From Pseudomonadota bacterium (GTDB lineage: Bacteria > Pseudomonadota > Gammaproteobacteria > Arenicellales > UBA868), in assembly GCA_018661145.1 (NCBI GenBank), contig JABJIU010000225.1:1-16970 (forward strand): DNA of 16,970 bases. The letters are read 5' to 3'. Below are positions 1-6,719 of this stretch, one piece after another (within the stretch, counting starts at the first letter, position 1; the number at the start of each line of letters is the position of its first letter). The notes beneath the pieces are model-generated. The model worked only from the letters and a program-made list of their open reading frames with translations, was not told the DNA's origin and did not search any database. The position numbers were made by a program, and so were the translations under genes.

Positions 1-1422
1 ACGCACCAGGGTCTCAAGTTCTCCAACCGACATACCAAAACTGCCATCACCCATCGCACAAATGACGGTCTGAGCGGGAGCCGCGAACTGGGCGCCAATG
101 GCGGCAGCCAGCGCATAACCTAAGGCGCCATGGGCTCGGTTACTGAACATACGCCGGCCTGGCTGGGTCTGTTGGTAGTAGGCCGAAAAATACGGGCACG
201 GGGTGCCCGGGTCCGCCACGACGATTCCATCTCCCGGCATCAGGGCGTTAAGCGCCGCCACAACGCGCTCAGGCCGGATCGGGTAACCATTGTTTTGAGA
301 CAGCAGCTCGAACTCGGCAAACTTATGCTTTCGGGCATCAGCAACAATCTGCTCGCCATTGCCGTCCGCTTGCTGCTCTTCCACCTCTGCAACCTCGTTA
401 AGCGCCGCCAGCGCAAGGCCCACATCAGACACCATGGCGACCTCGGTCGGGTAAGTCGCCGAAATTACCATTGGGTCGCAGTCGATCTGGATTACTTTGA
501 CGCCCGGTGCGGGTGACCGCCAGCGCTCAGTGGTGACTGATCCGGCACGACACCCAATAAAGATCACGAGATCTGCCGCGTCGACCACAGTACGTGTAGC
601 CGGCGTCCCACCATTACTGCCAATCACACCCAAAGCCAGCGGGTGATCATCAGCCAGCGCACCTTTACCGCTAACGGTTGTCGCGACCGCAAGGTTAAAC
701 CGCTCTGCCAACTGGGCGAGACTCTTTTCAGCACCGCAACTGACCACAGCGCCGCCGCATATCGCCAGAGGACGTGCGGCCCCGGCCAGCAACCCCAGCG
801 CCTTTTCAACGGCACTCGGGTCAGGTCCCGCTGGCCATGCGGGAAAGCGTCCAAATTCTGGCTGGGCCCAGATATCCCCGGGTGCTACCTCAGCTCTTTG
901 CATGTCGATCGGAAACCCCAGGTGTGCCGCACCAGGCCGCCCAGTGGTAGCAGCCCTGAAGGCCGCACGCACCAACGACGCCAGGCGTTCAGGGTGATCA
1001 ATTACCGCATTGAACTGTGTCAATGGTGCAAACAGGCGTTCCTGGCTGAGTTCGGTCAGCGGGTAATGTCCACGAGAGGTAACCGAAACGTCCGATGTGA
1101 TTGAAACCATCGCGACCGAAGACTCGTTGGCCTCGACCACACCCGGCAGAATATAGGTAGCACCGCCGCCGCTTGGCCCCTCACACACCCCCACCCGGCC
1201 GCTGACCCGGGCATAGCCGTCAGCCATGTAGGCCGCTGCACGTTCATCACGGCTCAGAATATGAGTGATGCCATGATCGAGACGATGCAAGGCGTCATAG
1301 AACGGAAGCGTGGTGTCGCCACACAGGCCAAAGACATATTCAACCTGATGTGCCTGCAGCATTCTCACCATTGCCTCGGCACCGTTCAGGGCAGTATCAG
1401 ATTGGGATGTTTGTGCGCTCAT
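1..1422 (-). CDS. TPP-dependent enzyme, acetolactate synthase-like (partial, 3' end beyond the left edge)
   Basis: The frame is open for 474 codons from ATG at 1422 to base 1 with no stop, so the C-terminus lies outside the window. Family members are usually about 550-600 residues, so roughly 80-120 are missing. The domain order is that of the acetolactate synthase/oxalyl-CoA decarboxylase superfamily. An N-terminal PYR domain (about 10-175) carries Glu60 in RDERAAA, where the family has the TPP-activating Glu. A central domain (about 200-345) follows, then the start of the PP domain with GDGSFG at 459-463, the beginning of the Mg-TPP motif. A GGAG site (complement of 1428-1431) lies 5 nt before the ATG. 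Known: such enzymes make or break C-C bonds next to a carbonyl. Inference: it is a catabolic paralog rather than biosynthetic IlvB, because no small subunit is adjacent and the neighbour is a racemase-like gene reading divergently. Substrate unknown. Confidence 0.92.
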   Translation of the reverse strand, partial: MSAQTSQSDTALNGAEAMVRMLQAHQVEYVFGLCGDTTLPFYDALHRLDHGITHILSRDERAAAYMADGYARVSGRVGVCEGPSGGGATYILPGVVEANESSVAMVSITSDVSVTSRGHYPLTELSQERLFAPLTQFNAVIDHPERLASLVRAAFRAATTGRPGAAHLGFPIDMQRAEVAPGDIWAQPEFGRFPAWPAGPDPSAVEKALGLLAGAARPLAICGGAVVSCGAEKSLAQLAERFNLAVATTVSGKGALADDHPLALGVIGSNGGTPATRTVVDAADLVIFIGCRAGSVTTERWRSPAPGVKVIQIDCDPMVISATYPTEVAMVSDVGLALAALNEVAEVEEQQADGNGEQIVADARKHKFAEFELLSQNNGYPIRPERVVAALNALMPGDGIVVADPGTPCPYFSAYYQQTQPGRRMFSNRAHGALGYALAAAIGAQFAAPAQTVICAMGDGSFGMSVGELETLVR

Positions 1423-1520
1423 TACGACTCCATGACCGGCCTTATCCGGTGATTACAATAACCTAGCACTCTAAACCAGGATACCACCCACCACTACGCC
1501 AGATACCGGGAGTAATCATT
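1423..1520. promoter_or_regulatory. Divergent promoter region between the TPP enzyme and racemase-like gene A
   Basis: This 98-bp gap separates two outward-reading genes and must hold both promoters. Good ribosome binding sites are visible at each end: GGAG for the TPP gene (complement of 1428-1431) and GGGAG at 1508-1512 for the plus-strand gene. No unambiguous -35/-10 pair and no copy of the palindrome found at 12278-12291 was seen. Confidence 0.5.
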
Positions 1521-2273
1521 ATGAACCACCGTCCAGTGACCTCTGCAAAAGGGGGGAAAACGGTCTACGGCTCAACCGTGGGAATGCTGATGCTTGATAC
1601 TGTCTTCCCACGGATTCCGGGAGATTTTGGCAACGCAGTAACCTGGCCCTTTCCTGTGCTGTATCGCGTTGTTCGCGGGGCTTCCCCGGACCGAGTGGTT
1701 CGTCATCGTGCCGAAGGTCTGCTTGATGCCTTTATCGATACCGGCAAAGCCCTGGTCGCGGATGGGGCCGATGGCCTGAGTACCACCTGTGGTTTTCTGT
1801 CATTGTTTCAGGAGGAGTTGACCCGGGCAGTGAACGTTCCGGTAGCAAGTTCCTCGCTGATGCAGGTGCCATTGGTACAAAAATTGCTACCCCCTGATCA
1901 GCAGGTGGGGGTGATTACTATTTCTCGTGAGAGTCTCACCGCGGAACACCTGCTTGCAGCCGGGGCTCCGCAAGATACCCCCATGGTGGGTACCGAGAAT
2001 GGAAGAGAGTTCACTCGTGTGATTCTCGAAGATGAACAAGAGATGGACGTCGATGCCTGTCGCCAGGATCTGCTCGACGCGGGGGCGGAACTGGTTCGAG
2101 AACATCCACAGGTTGGTGCGATTGTGCTGGAGTGTACCAACATGGGTCCCCACGCCGCGGACCTTCGTCAGCAACTCGGCCTGCCGATATTCAGCATTAT
2201 CACTTTTGTCAGCTGGTTTCAGTCTGGCCTGCTGCCGCGTCGCTTCAGCGGCATCACCGACGACCCCCGCTGA
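1521..2273 (+). CDS. Asp/Glu racemase-superfamily protein (copy A)
   Basis: This 250-residue protein matches the usual 230-260 residue length of the aspartate/glutamate racemase, hydantoin racemase, maleate isomerase and arylmalonate decarboxylase superfamily. Two cysteines sit at the positions expected of the catalytic acid/base pair: Cys90 in TTCGF and Cys205 in LECTNM. Other conserved stretches are VPVASSSL (107-113) and the VGVIT strand (129-133). ATG is preceded by GGGAG eight bases upstream. It reads divergently from the TPP enzyme across 98 bp, suggesting joint regulation. A clear paralog, with the same Cys pair and many identical blocks, lies at 12474-13211. Known: enzymes with two cysteines interconvert stereoisomers or cis/trans acids; those with one decarboxylate. 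Racemase or isomerase activity is therefore more likely than decarboxylation, but the substrate cannot be assigned. Confidence 0.9.
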   Translation: MNHRPVTSAKGGKTVYGSTVGMLMLDTVFPRIPGDFGNAVTWPFPVLYRVVRGASPDRVVRHRAEGLLDAFIDTGKALVADGADGLSTTCGFLSLFQEELTRAVNVPVASSSLMQVPLVQKLLPPDQQVGVITISRESLTAEHLLAAGAPQDTPMVGTENGREFTRVILEDEQEMDVDACRQDLLDAGAELVREHPQVGAIVLECTNMGPHAADLRQQLGLPIFSIITFVSWFQSGLLPRRFSGITDDPR

Positions 2274-2366
2274 ATATCAACAGCGCCTGGATAACTTTTA
2301 CTGCATCCCGAACTTCCCCAATGCCTTAGTCATGTACCCTCAGGTCCCGGCGGTATTGATCGAGGC

Positions 2367-2957
2367 TCAGGGAGCGATCCACTCACCCCGCCATCGCCCT
2401 GCTTCCCACAAGAAGCGGGCACGCCGATGGCCTTCAACCCTCAAGAACAGCCAGTCAAACTGGTCGATCTCACAGGCCAGCACCACGAAGTGTTCCTCGC
2501 CCGTTGCGCGGTCTACCGGAGCATTGATATCCAGGTCTGCTTCCGTACAGGACGCACCCGGCGCAAGCGGTGTACGGTAACACTGGGCGCTGCGCCAGGC
2601 GCCGTCTTGCCAGCGCTGGCTCGCGAGTGCATCCCCCTGATGCGTCCAAGCATTGCCGTAAGCGCGCAGTTGAATCTTGGCGTCTCGATCATAAAAGTGC
2701 CAAGAAAACCTGGAGTCCTCGGCAAGCTGAATGACTTTGGGTGAACGGCTGTCGGTGTGACAACTAAGGATCCGCGTGTCGGGGTCTGCAGAGCGCAGCA
2801 CCACTGTGCGCAACTGCGCAATGCCCTCACCCACATTGGCAAGAGTCGGCGTATGCCAGGCATGGTGCCGATCGTGTGCCGCCGCGGCAAGAGACTGCCA
2901 CTGATCACTTGCGATCTGCTCAAGATTTGAGATCTCAGGCGTAACGGGGTGAAGCAT
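2367..2957 (-). CDS. Alr4036-type FMN-binding, pyridoxamine 5'-phosphate oxidase-like protein
   Basis: Taking ATG at 2957 gives 196 residues. A TTG at 2984 would add nine, and neither start has a clear ribosome binding site. The protein resembles the pyridoxamine-5'-phosphate oxidase-like split-barrel family typified by cyanobacterial Alr4036. It has a QLRTVVLR strand, then SCHTDSRSPKVIQL and FSWHFYDRDAKIQLRAYG, which are hallmark FMN-phosphate-binding and barrel regions, and a C-terminal ARFLWEAGRWRGEWIAP resembling the family's closing motif. No signal peptide or membrane segment is seen, so it is cytosolic. Known: members bind FMN and few have an established reaction; true PNPOx (PdxH) is distinct. 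It ends tail to tail with racemase-like gene A (93 bp apart, no terminator seen) and diverges from the DUF2256 gene. Its role is unassigned. Confidence 0.85.
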   Translation of the reverse strand: MLHPVTPEISNLEQIASDQWQSLAAAAHDRHHAWHTPTLANVGEGIAQLRTVVLRSADPDTRILSCHTDSRSPKVIQLAEDSRFSWHFYDRDAKIQLRAYGNAWTHQGDALASQRWQDGAWRSAQCYRTPLAPGASCTEADLDINAPVDRATGEEHFVVLACEIDQFDWLFLRVEGHRRARFLWEAGRWRGEWIAP

Positions 2958-3017
2958 ACCAAGGCAGGTTGTGTGGAAGGCCAATGTTTAATGTAGCACT
3001 GCCTTGGTGCCCGAGCA

Positions 3018-3050
3018 TTGACACTCCGACAGCAACGTCTGATTCATAAT
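3018..3050 (+). promoter_or_regulatory. Possible promoter of the DUF2256-DUF3429 pair
   Basis: A perfect -35 hexamer TTGACA at 3018-3023 is followed by CATAAT at 3045-3050, 31 bases before the DUF2256 start. The 21-base spacer is longer than the sigma-70 optimum of about 17, so this is tentative. Confidence 0.25.
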
Positions 3051-3080
3051 GGATTAGCCGTAAGCCCTGGCCAAGCCATC

Positions 3081-3212
3081 ATGTCCAAACACGATCTACC
3101 CCAGAAGATCTGCCCATCGTGCCACCGACCGTTTCGCTGGCGAAAAAAATGGCAACGCTGCTGGGATGAGGTACGCTTTTGCTCCAAGCGATGCAAGCGC
3201 GAGCAGTCATGA
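3081..3212 (+). CDS. DUF2256 small zinc-ribbon-like protein
   Basis: This 43-residue basic protein has the DUF2256 pattern: a CPSC pair (Cys11, Cys14), the RPFRWRKKW block, WDEV, and a second pair, Cys34 and Cys38, in FCSKRC. The four spaced cysteines suggest one structural zinc ion, and an extra Cys27 is present. ATG at 3081 was chosen because it begins just before the conserved core and gives the typical very short length; a TTG at 3018 would add 21 unrelated residues. The stop overlaps the next gene's start as ATGA (3209-3212), so the two are translationally coupled. Known: the function of DUF2256 is not established; in marine proteobacteria I recall it near cryptochrome/photolyase genes, but none is present here. 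Confidence 0.88.
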   Translation: MSKHDLPQKICPSCHRPFRWRKKWQRCWDEVRFCSKRCKREQS

Positions 3213-3640
3213 ACGAAAAGCCTTCTGAACTCATTCGCACACTGACCTTTGCCGGCGTGATTCCCTTTGTCATGGCGCCGATGATGAAGGTCGGTTGGAT
3301 TGCACTGCCCGGTATCGCACCCGACACTTGGCTATGGAGTTATGCCGTCGTCATTGGGGCCTTTATGGCTGGAGCGCAGTGGGGCAGTGCACTTTCGCGC
3401 CCCGATGCAACGTCACTTACGGGGAGCAACCTCTTCGCGCTGGCCGTTTTTGCCCTGGCGCTATGGGGTCGTACCCCAGTCGGCGTACTGGCACTTGCAG
3501 TGCTATTCGGCGCCCAGTTGCTGCTCGATCACCGCCAGCACAGGCTCAGGCTGATCAGCACTGGCTACTGGCAGCTTCGCTGCACGATCACGCCGTTGGT
3601 GTGCACCGCGCTGGTGATTTACGCGTGGGTCGCGAACTGA
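3209..3640 (+). CDS. DUF3429 integral membrane protein
   Basis: The 143-residue product is strongly hydrophobic, with about five membrane segments near residues 11-33, 41-62, 74-87, 90-107 and 124-142. The block WSYAVVIGAFMAGAQWGSAL (43-62) is the characteristic DUF3429 signature, whose usual form is an AYG-A-I-SF-GG-HWG pattern. Length is typical of the family. ATG overlaps the DUF2256 stop by four bases, which fixes the start and implies coupled expression. It ends 14 bp from the stop of the convergent TrpF-like gene, with no terminator between. Known: DUF3429 has no established biochemical role. Inference: inner-membrane protein acting with, or co-regulated with, the DUF2256 zinc ribbon. 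Confidence 0.87.
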   Translation: MNEKPSELIRTLTFAGVIPFVMAPMMKVGWIALPGIAPDTWLWSYAVVIGAFMAGAQWGSALSRPDATSLTGSNLFALAVFALALWGRTPVGVLALAVLFGAQLLLDHRQHRLRLISTGYWQLRCTITPLVCTALVIYAWVAN

Positions 3641-3654
3641 ACCCAAGATACGAT

Positions 3655-4335
3655 CTAATTGCCAAGCGTCTCACTGGCGCGGCGAACCTCCGACATGAAA
3701 CTATGCAACTTGGCCTCGTCGAGTTGGTCATTCGTGCGCACCCCGGTACAGAGATCCACGCCATAGGGACAAACCTGGGTAATTGCCTCATAGACGTTGG
3801 CACTTTTCAAACCACCTGCGAGATAAACCGGCAACTCCGTCTGCGCAACAAAACGGGCACTGATGCTCCAGTCGTGCGTGTTGCCGGTACCGCCGAACTG
3901 GGGTGTTGCCCCCGAGGTGCGTCCTGAATCCAAAAGAAAGGCATGCACAAAGGGCGTGTACCGCGTGGCAAGTGTCAGCGTGTCTTCGTCTTCAATATGG
4001 ATGACCTGTACCCGACGCACCTGTGGCACTGCCTCAATGAGCGCTGGATATTCTTCAGGATCAATATGCCGGACAATCTGCACGGTGCTTGCCGGGCAGA
4101 CCGCAAGTTCGTTCGCAATATCTGCTGCACGTTCACCGCTGGTCAGTAAGAAGGTATCCAGGCCAGTGGGCGCTTCCCGGGCAATCTTAGCAGCCGCCTG
4201 TGCACCGATGACACCAGGACCGGAAGGCATGTCGCCTACCAGTCCGACGGCGCTCGCCCCCAATCGGGCGGCAAGGCGGGCTTCGTCGATCGATGCCATA
4301 CAGCACACTTTCACATCGACCTTAAGTTCAGTCAT
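3655..4335 (-). CDS. Phosphoribosylanthranilate isomerase (TrpF)-like protein
   Basis: This 226-residue (beta/alpha)8 protein resembles TrpF, which catalyses the Amadori rearrangement of N-(5-phosphoribosyl)anthranilate in tryptophan synthesis. The catalytic-type Cys11 lies in KVCC (usually KICG), and the general-acid Asp136 lies in FLLDSG. The following GGTGNTHDW (148-156), LAGGLKSANV (172-181) and GVDLCTGV (192-199) correspond to the family's phosphate- and substrate-binding loops. The usual VQLHG strand is replaced by VQIVRHIDPEEYP. ATG overlaps the sirtuin stop by four bases (4332-4335), so it is translated with the upstream sirtuin gene. No other trp gene is nearby. It may be a stand-alone TrpF or a specialised paralog acting on another phosphoribosyl or ribosyl amine; the sequence does not decide. 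Confidence 0.88.
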   Translation of the reverse strand: MTELKVDVKVCCMASIDEARLAARLGASAVGLVGDMPSGPGVIGAQAAAKIAREAPTGLDTFLLTSGERAADIANELAVCPASTVQIVRHIDPEEYPALIEAVPQVRRVQVIHIEDEDTLTLATRYTPFVHAFLLDSGRTSGATPQFGGTGNTHDWSISARFVAQTELPVYLAGGLKSANVYEAITQVCPYGVDLCTGVRTNDQLDEAKLHSFMSEVRRASETLGN

Positions 4336-5114
4336 TGGTGTGCAGCTCCATCCAGCACTCCCCGCAGCACTTCGTTGAGATCGCCCAGCAGTACTGCGTC
4401 GGCTCTGTCATCCATTGCGGTAGGTTCTCCATTCACAATAACAATCCTGGCGCCGGACTCTTTCGCAATCGGCACCAGTCCCGCCACGGGGTACACGGAC
4501 AGCGTCGAACCCACAGCCAGCAACAGGTCACAGTCGCGGGCCGCCTGCTCCGCGCGGGCAAGATCCTGCGCAATGAGTGACTGACCAAAAGATATCGTCG
4601 CTGACTTCAGGATCCCACCGCAATCAGGACAGTCGGGATCTTCTTCACCTGCTGCGAGACGCTTTAACACCTCCTGCATCGCCACACGGTAACTACACTC
4701 GAGGCAGGCGACCTCCCGGATCGTACCGTGGATTTCGATCACCCGCTCGCGCGAACTGCCGGCAAGTTGATGCAGGCCATCAATATTCTGAGTGACCAGC
4801 GTATCGAGCCGACCGCTTTGCTCAAAGCGGGCCAGCACCTCGTGACCCAGACCCGGGCGCGCCTGCCATACCGGCGAATCCCGCCGCGACAGCCAGGCCT
4901 TCCGCCGGATATTCGCATCCGCCAGGTAATAGCGGATATCTGAGAGTTTTTCAGCATCGGGGTCGCGAGTCCAGATGCCCTGTGGGCCCCGAAAGTCCGG
5001 TATGCCCGACGCAGTGGAAAGTCCCGCCCCGGTCAACACCAAAATCCGCTGTGCCACGCTCAGCCAACCCCGGGCTTCGTCTACTTGCTTGGTGGGTCTA
5101 TTGAATTCAGTCAT
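4332..5114 (-). CDS. Sir2-family NAD-dependent protein deacylase (sirtuin)
   Basis: All sirtuin signatures are present in 260 residues: GAGLSTASGIPDFRG (29-43) for NAD binding, TQNIDGLH (108-115), catalytic His129 in EIHGT, a zinc module with Cys137/Cys140 and Cys162/Cys165, and GSTLSVYP (202-209) closing the NAD pocket. Known reaction: NAD-dependent removal of acyl groups from lysine, releasing nicotinamide and O-acyl-ADP-ribose. The GIPDFRGPQGIWT form resembles the SIRT6/SIRT7-like and actinobacterial types more than E. coli CobB. The Y..R pair of desuccinylases is not evident. It is the first gene of a coupled pair with the TrpF-like gene. Only 62 bp separate it from the upstream fasciclin gene on the same strand, and that gap contains a terminator. 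The start has only a weak AAGG three bases upstream. Confidence 0.94.
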   Translation of the reverse strand: MTEFNRPTKQVDEARGWLSVAQRILVLTGAGLSTASGIPDFRGPQGIWTRDPDAEKLSDIRYYLADANIRRKAWLSRRDSPVWQARPGLGHEVLARFEQSGRLDTLVTQNIDGLHQLAGSSRERVIEIHGTIREVACLECSYRVAMQEVLKRLAAGEEDPDCPDCGGILKSATISFGQSLIAQDLARAEQAARDCDLLLAVGSTLSVYPVAGLVPIAKESGARIVIVNGEPTAMDDRADAVLLGDLNEVLRGVLDGAAHQ

Positions 5115-5132
5115 GACCTTGCGACGTTACAC

Positions 5133-5158
5133 AAAAACCGGGGCAAGCCCCGGTTTTT
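5133..5158 (-). terminator. Intrinsic terminator downstream of the fasciclin gene
   Basis: Perfect 12-base arms at 5133-5144 and 5147-5158 form a GC-rich stem (core CCGGGGC/GCCCCGG) flanked by A5 on one side and T5 on the other. The structure can work in either direction. It lies 18 bases past the fasciclin stop and 19 bases before the sirtuin start, so it separates two minus-strand units. Confidence 0.9.
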
Positions 5159-5176
5159 GGTTCCCTGCGGAAAGGA

Positions 5177-5707
5177 TTATGACTTGGGCAACAGCACCTC
5201 GTCGATCACATGGATCACACCATTGCTGCCTTTGATATCTACTGCGACCACGCGTGCCGAGCCGATCATGACCTCGTCGTACTCTTTTTCGACATTCAGC
5301 GTACTGCCGCTTACCGTCTTGACGTAGTTGTCGCCGTTTCTGATGTGTGACGACGTCAAGCTTTTTGGCAGCACGTGATAGGTCAGGATCGCTTTCAGCT
5401 GATCGATATTCTCGGGCTTCAGCAAGGTCTCTACCGTGCCTGCCGGTAACGCAGCAAAAGCCGCGTCTGTCGGGGCGAAGATAGTAAAGGGTCCGTGACC
5501 ACTCAGAACGTCTTCAAGACCCGCCGCCTCAACCGCCGCGATCAGGGTTGAAAAATTGCCGTCGGCAGCGGCTTTGTCCATCACGGTGTAGCCTTCGCCA
5601 TGGCTGTGGTCATGATCCCCACCCCCGCAGGAAGATGCGCTGGCGGCCTGTGCGATCGAGATTGCAAATACGGCAGCAAGCGCCGCCAGGAAATTTTTTA
5701 GTATCAT
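5177..5707 (-). CDS. Secreted fasciclin (FAS1)-domain protein with His-rich linker
   Basis: The 176-residue protein starts with a typical Sec signal peptide (MILKNFLAALAAVFAISIAQA), probably cleaved after AQA at 21. A short acidic, His-rich linker (DHDHSHGEG, 31-39) follows and could bind a metal ion. Cys27 in SSCGGG lies just after the signal, but the lipobox is non-canonical. Residues about 40-174 form one complete FAS1 domain, with GPFTIFAPTDAAFAALP (72-88), LTYHVLP and GVIHVIDEVLLP blocks. Known: single bacterial FAS1 proteins are periplasmic or extracellular and are linked to adhesion; exact roles vary. The start follows a stem-loop and T-run (5713-5744) and no strong ribosome binding site is visible. 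It diverges from the small ABM-like gene. Confidence 0.93.
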   Translation of the reverse strand: MILKNFLAALAAVFAISIAQAASASSCGGGDHDHSHGEGYTVMDKAAADGNFSTLIAAVEAAGLEDVLSGHGPFTIFAPTDAAFAALPAGTVETLLKPENIDQLKAILTYHVLPKSLTSSHIRNGDNYVKTVSGSTLNVEKEYDEVMIGSARVVAVDIKGSNGVIHVIDEVLLPKS

Positions 5708-5744
5708 TAAAAATGCTCTGGGTTAAGTTAAGTTACCAGAGCAT
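5708..5744 (-). promoter_or_regulatory. Leader hairpin with T-run just upstream of the fasciclin start
   Basis: Nine-base perfect arms (ATGCTCTGG at 5713-5721 and CCAGAGCAT at 5736-5744) enclose a 14-base loop containing repeated TTAAG. Read on the minus strand, the second arm runs into TTTTT and then the ATG of the fasciclin gene. It could be an attenuator, an mRNA-stabilising 5' stem or a protein operator; the sequence alone does not decide. Confidence 0.55.
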
Positions 5745-5857
5745 CATGCCCTCAGCCACGTGAGCAGGCTGTTGATTAGAAATGAAAATTTCGTGATGGC
5801 GCAGAAAATCGGGTTGTCTGCTAAAGTGACCTTTCCACCATCGTAAGGAGGTAAATC

Positions 5858-6139
5858 ATGTATTTCCGCGTCACAACTTATGGATTTGATGCAGCGCGCT
5901 TCGACGAGTTTCTGGCCCTGGCTGACACGTTTCGCGATGAACTCAAGGCGATTGACGGTCTTGAAACCGTTCACTCCTGCGTCGTCGAGGAAGGTCAGGG
6001 AATGATCATCTCGCGCTATGCAAGCGAAGCAGCTGCTGAAGCTGCGCAGCCACAGATTCAGGCCATCATGGGACGCATGGGGCCGTTTTTGACATCCATG
6101 CCGGAGGTCACCGCGGGCGAAGCCATCTGGGAACTGTAA
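5858..6139 (+). CDS. Small antibiotic-biosynthesis-monooxygenase-like (ABM/dimeric alpha-beta barrel) protein
   Basis: The 93-residue protein has the size and pattern of the dimeric ferredoxin-like fold family. An initial strand MYFRVTTYGF is followed by a helix (AARFDEFLALADTFRDELKAI), then strands around LETVHSCVVEEGQGMIISRY and a second helix (ASEAAAEAAQPQIQAIMGRM), ending in a strand. A perfect ribosome binding site, AAGGAGGT at 5845-5852, lies five bases before the ATG, so the gene is real and probably well translated. It is monocistronic, ending in a strong terminator at 6218-6246. Known: relatives include cofactor-free monooxygenases, heme-degrading enzymes and stress proteins. No diagnostic catalytic residues are recognised, so the function is open. 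Confidence 0.85.
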   Translation: MYFRVTTYGFDAARFDEFLALADTFRDELKAIDGLETVHSCVVEEGQGMIISRYASEAAAEAAQPQIQAIMGRMGPFLTSMPEVTAGEAIWEL

Positions 6140-6217
6140 AACGCGCAAGGCAAATCTCACGCTTCGTTGACGCTACCCGGAGCATACTGCGCGCGTTGTA
6201 TCCTCCTCCTAAATATT

Positions 6218-6246
6218 GACCCCGGCCTTTACCGGGGTCTTTTTTT
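6218..6246 (+). terminator. Intrinsic terminator of the ABM-like gene
   Basis: Eight-base perfect arms GACCCCGG (6218-6225) and CCGGGGTC (6232-6239) around a six-base loop are followed by seven T residues (6240-6246). It is a textbook rho-independent terminator on the plus strand, 78 bases past the stop. Confidence 0.93.
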
Positions 6247-6248
6247 AT

Positions 6249-6719
6249 CTAAAAAATCCCACCATCAAGGCCTGCCGCCAGCGCCATGCCGAGTGCGTGG
6301 CAATCATCCACGAAGTCTTCCCGCCACTCGCCATGGCAGATCATCGGCTCCTGTACGGCTCGCCACCCAAGACCGGACGCGATGGACTCGACCGCGCGAC
6401 GGGTACCAGTGCCGTCAAGCTTGGCACGAATATAAAGCGCGTAAGGCAAGCCACGGGTGTCATCAAGGCAGGGGTAATACACGCGGTCAAAAAAGTCCTT
6501 GAGGGCCCCGCTCATGTATCCCAGATTCTCGGTGGTACCCAGCACCAGCGCCTTTGCGGCGAGCACATCATCCGCGTTTGCTTCAAACGGTGTTTTCACC
6601 ACAACCTTTACGCAATCCGCCTCAGCCGATACGGCGCCGGCTTCGACTGCGTCGCGCAACCTTTGGGTATTGTCAGACGGCACATGGGCGACGATCAGCA
6701 GCATTCGGGTCTCAATCAT
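6249..6719 (-). CDS. Flavodoxin-fold / NAD(P)H-dependent oxidoreductase-like protein
   Basis: This 156-residue protein has the flavodoxin-like pattern. A first strand (RMLLIVAHVPSDNTQRL) ends in an S/N-T phosphate-binding loop for FMN. A central VLGTTENLGYMSGALKDFFDRVYY resembles the FMN-ring-binding segment of NADPH-dependent FMN reductases and flavodoxin-like proteins, and a GLGWRAVQEPMICHGEW strand-loop follows. It is slightly longer than classic short flavodoxins. It is cytosolic, with no signal peptide. ATG at 6717 has no obvious ribosome binding site; the second Met, five codons on, has GAG upstream and could be the true start. The stop lies three bases from the T-run of the convergent ABM-gene terminator. 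The redox partner is unknown. Confidence 0.87.
   Translation of the reverse strand: MIETRMLLIVAHVPSDNTQRLRDAVEAGAVSAEADCVKVVVKTPFEANADDVLAAKALVLGTTENLGYMSGALKDFFDRVYYPCLDDTRGLPYALYIRAKLDGTGTRRAVESIASGLGWRAVQEPMICHGEWREDFVDDCHALGMALAAGLDGGIF

Noticed and set aside
2274..2366. Gap between convergent racemase A and FMN-binding genes
   Set aside because: Searched for a terminator or small gene; no stem with T-tract or plausible frame was found.
2032..2580. Plus-strand open frame of 182 codons crossing the end of racemase copy A and the FMN-binding gene
   Set aside because: It overlaps two well-supported genes in other frames and its protein is rich in Arg, Ser and Pro without recognisable motifs.
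5744..6160. Minus-strand open frame of 138 codons opposite the ABM-like gene
   Set aside because: The plus-strand gene has a perfect ribosome binding site, a family-like fold pattern and a terminator; the opposite frame looks like translated antisense.
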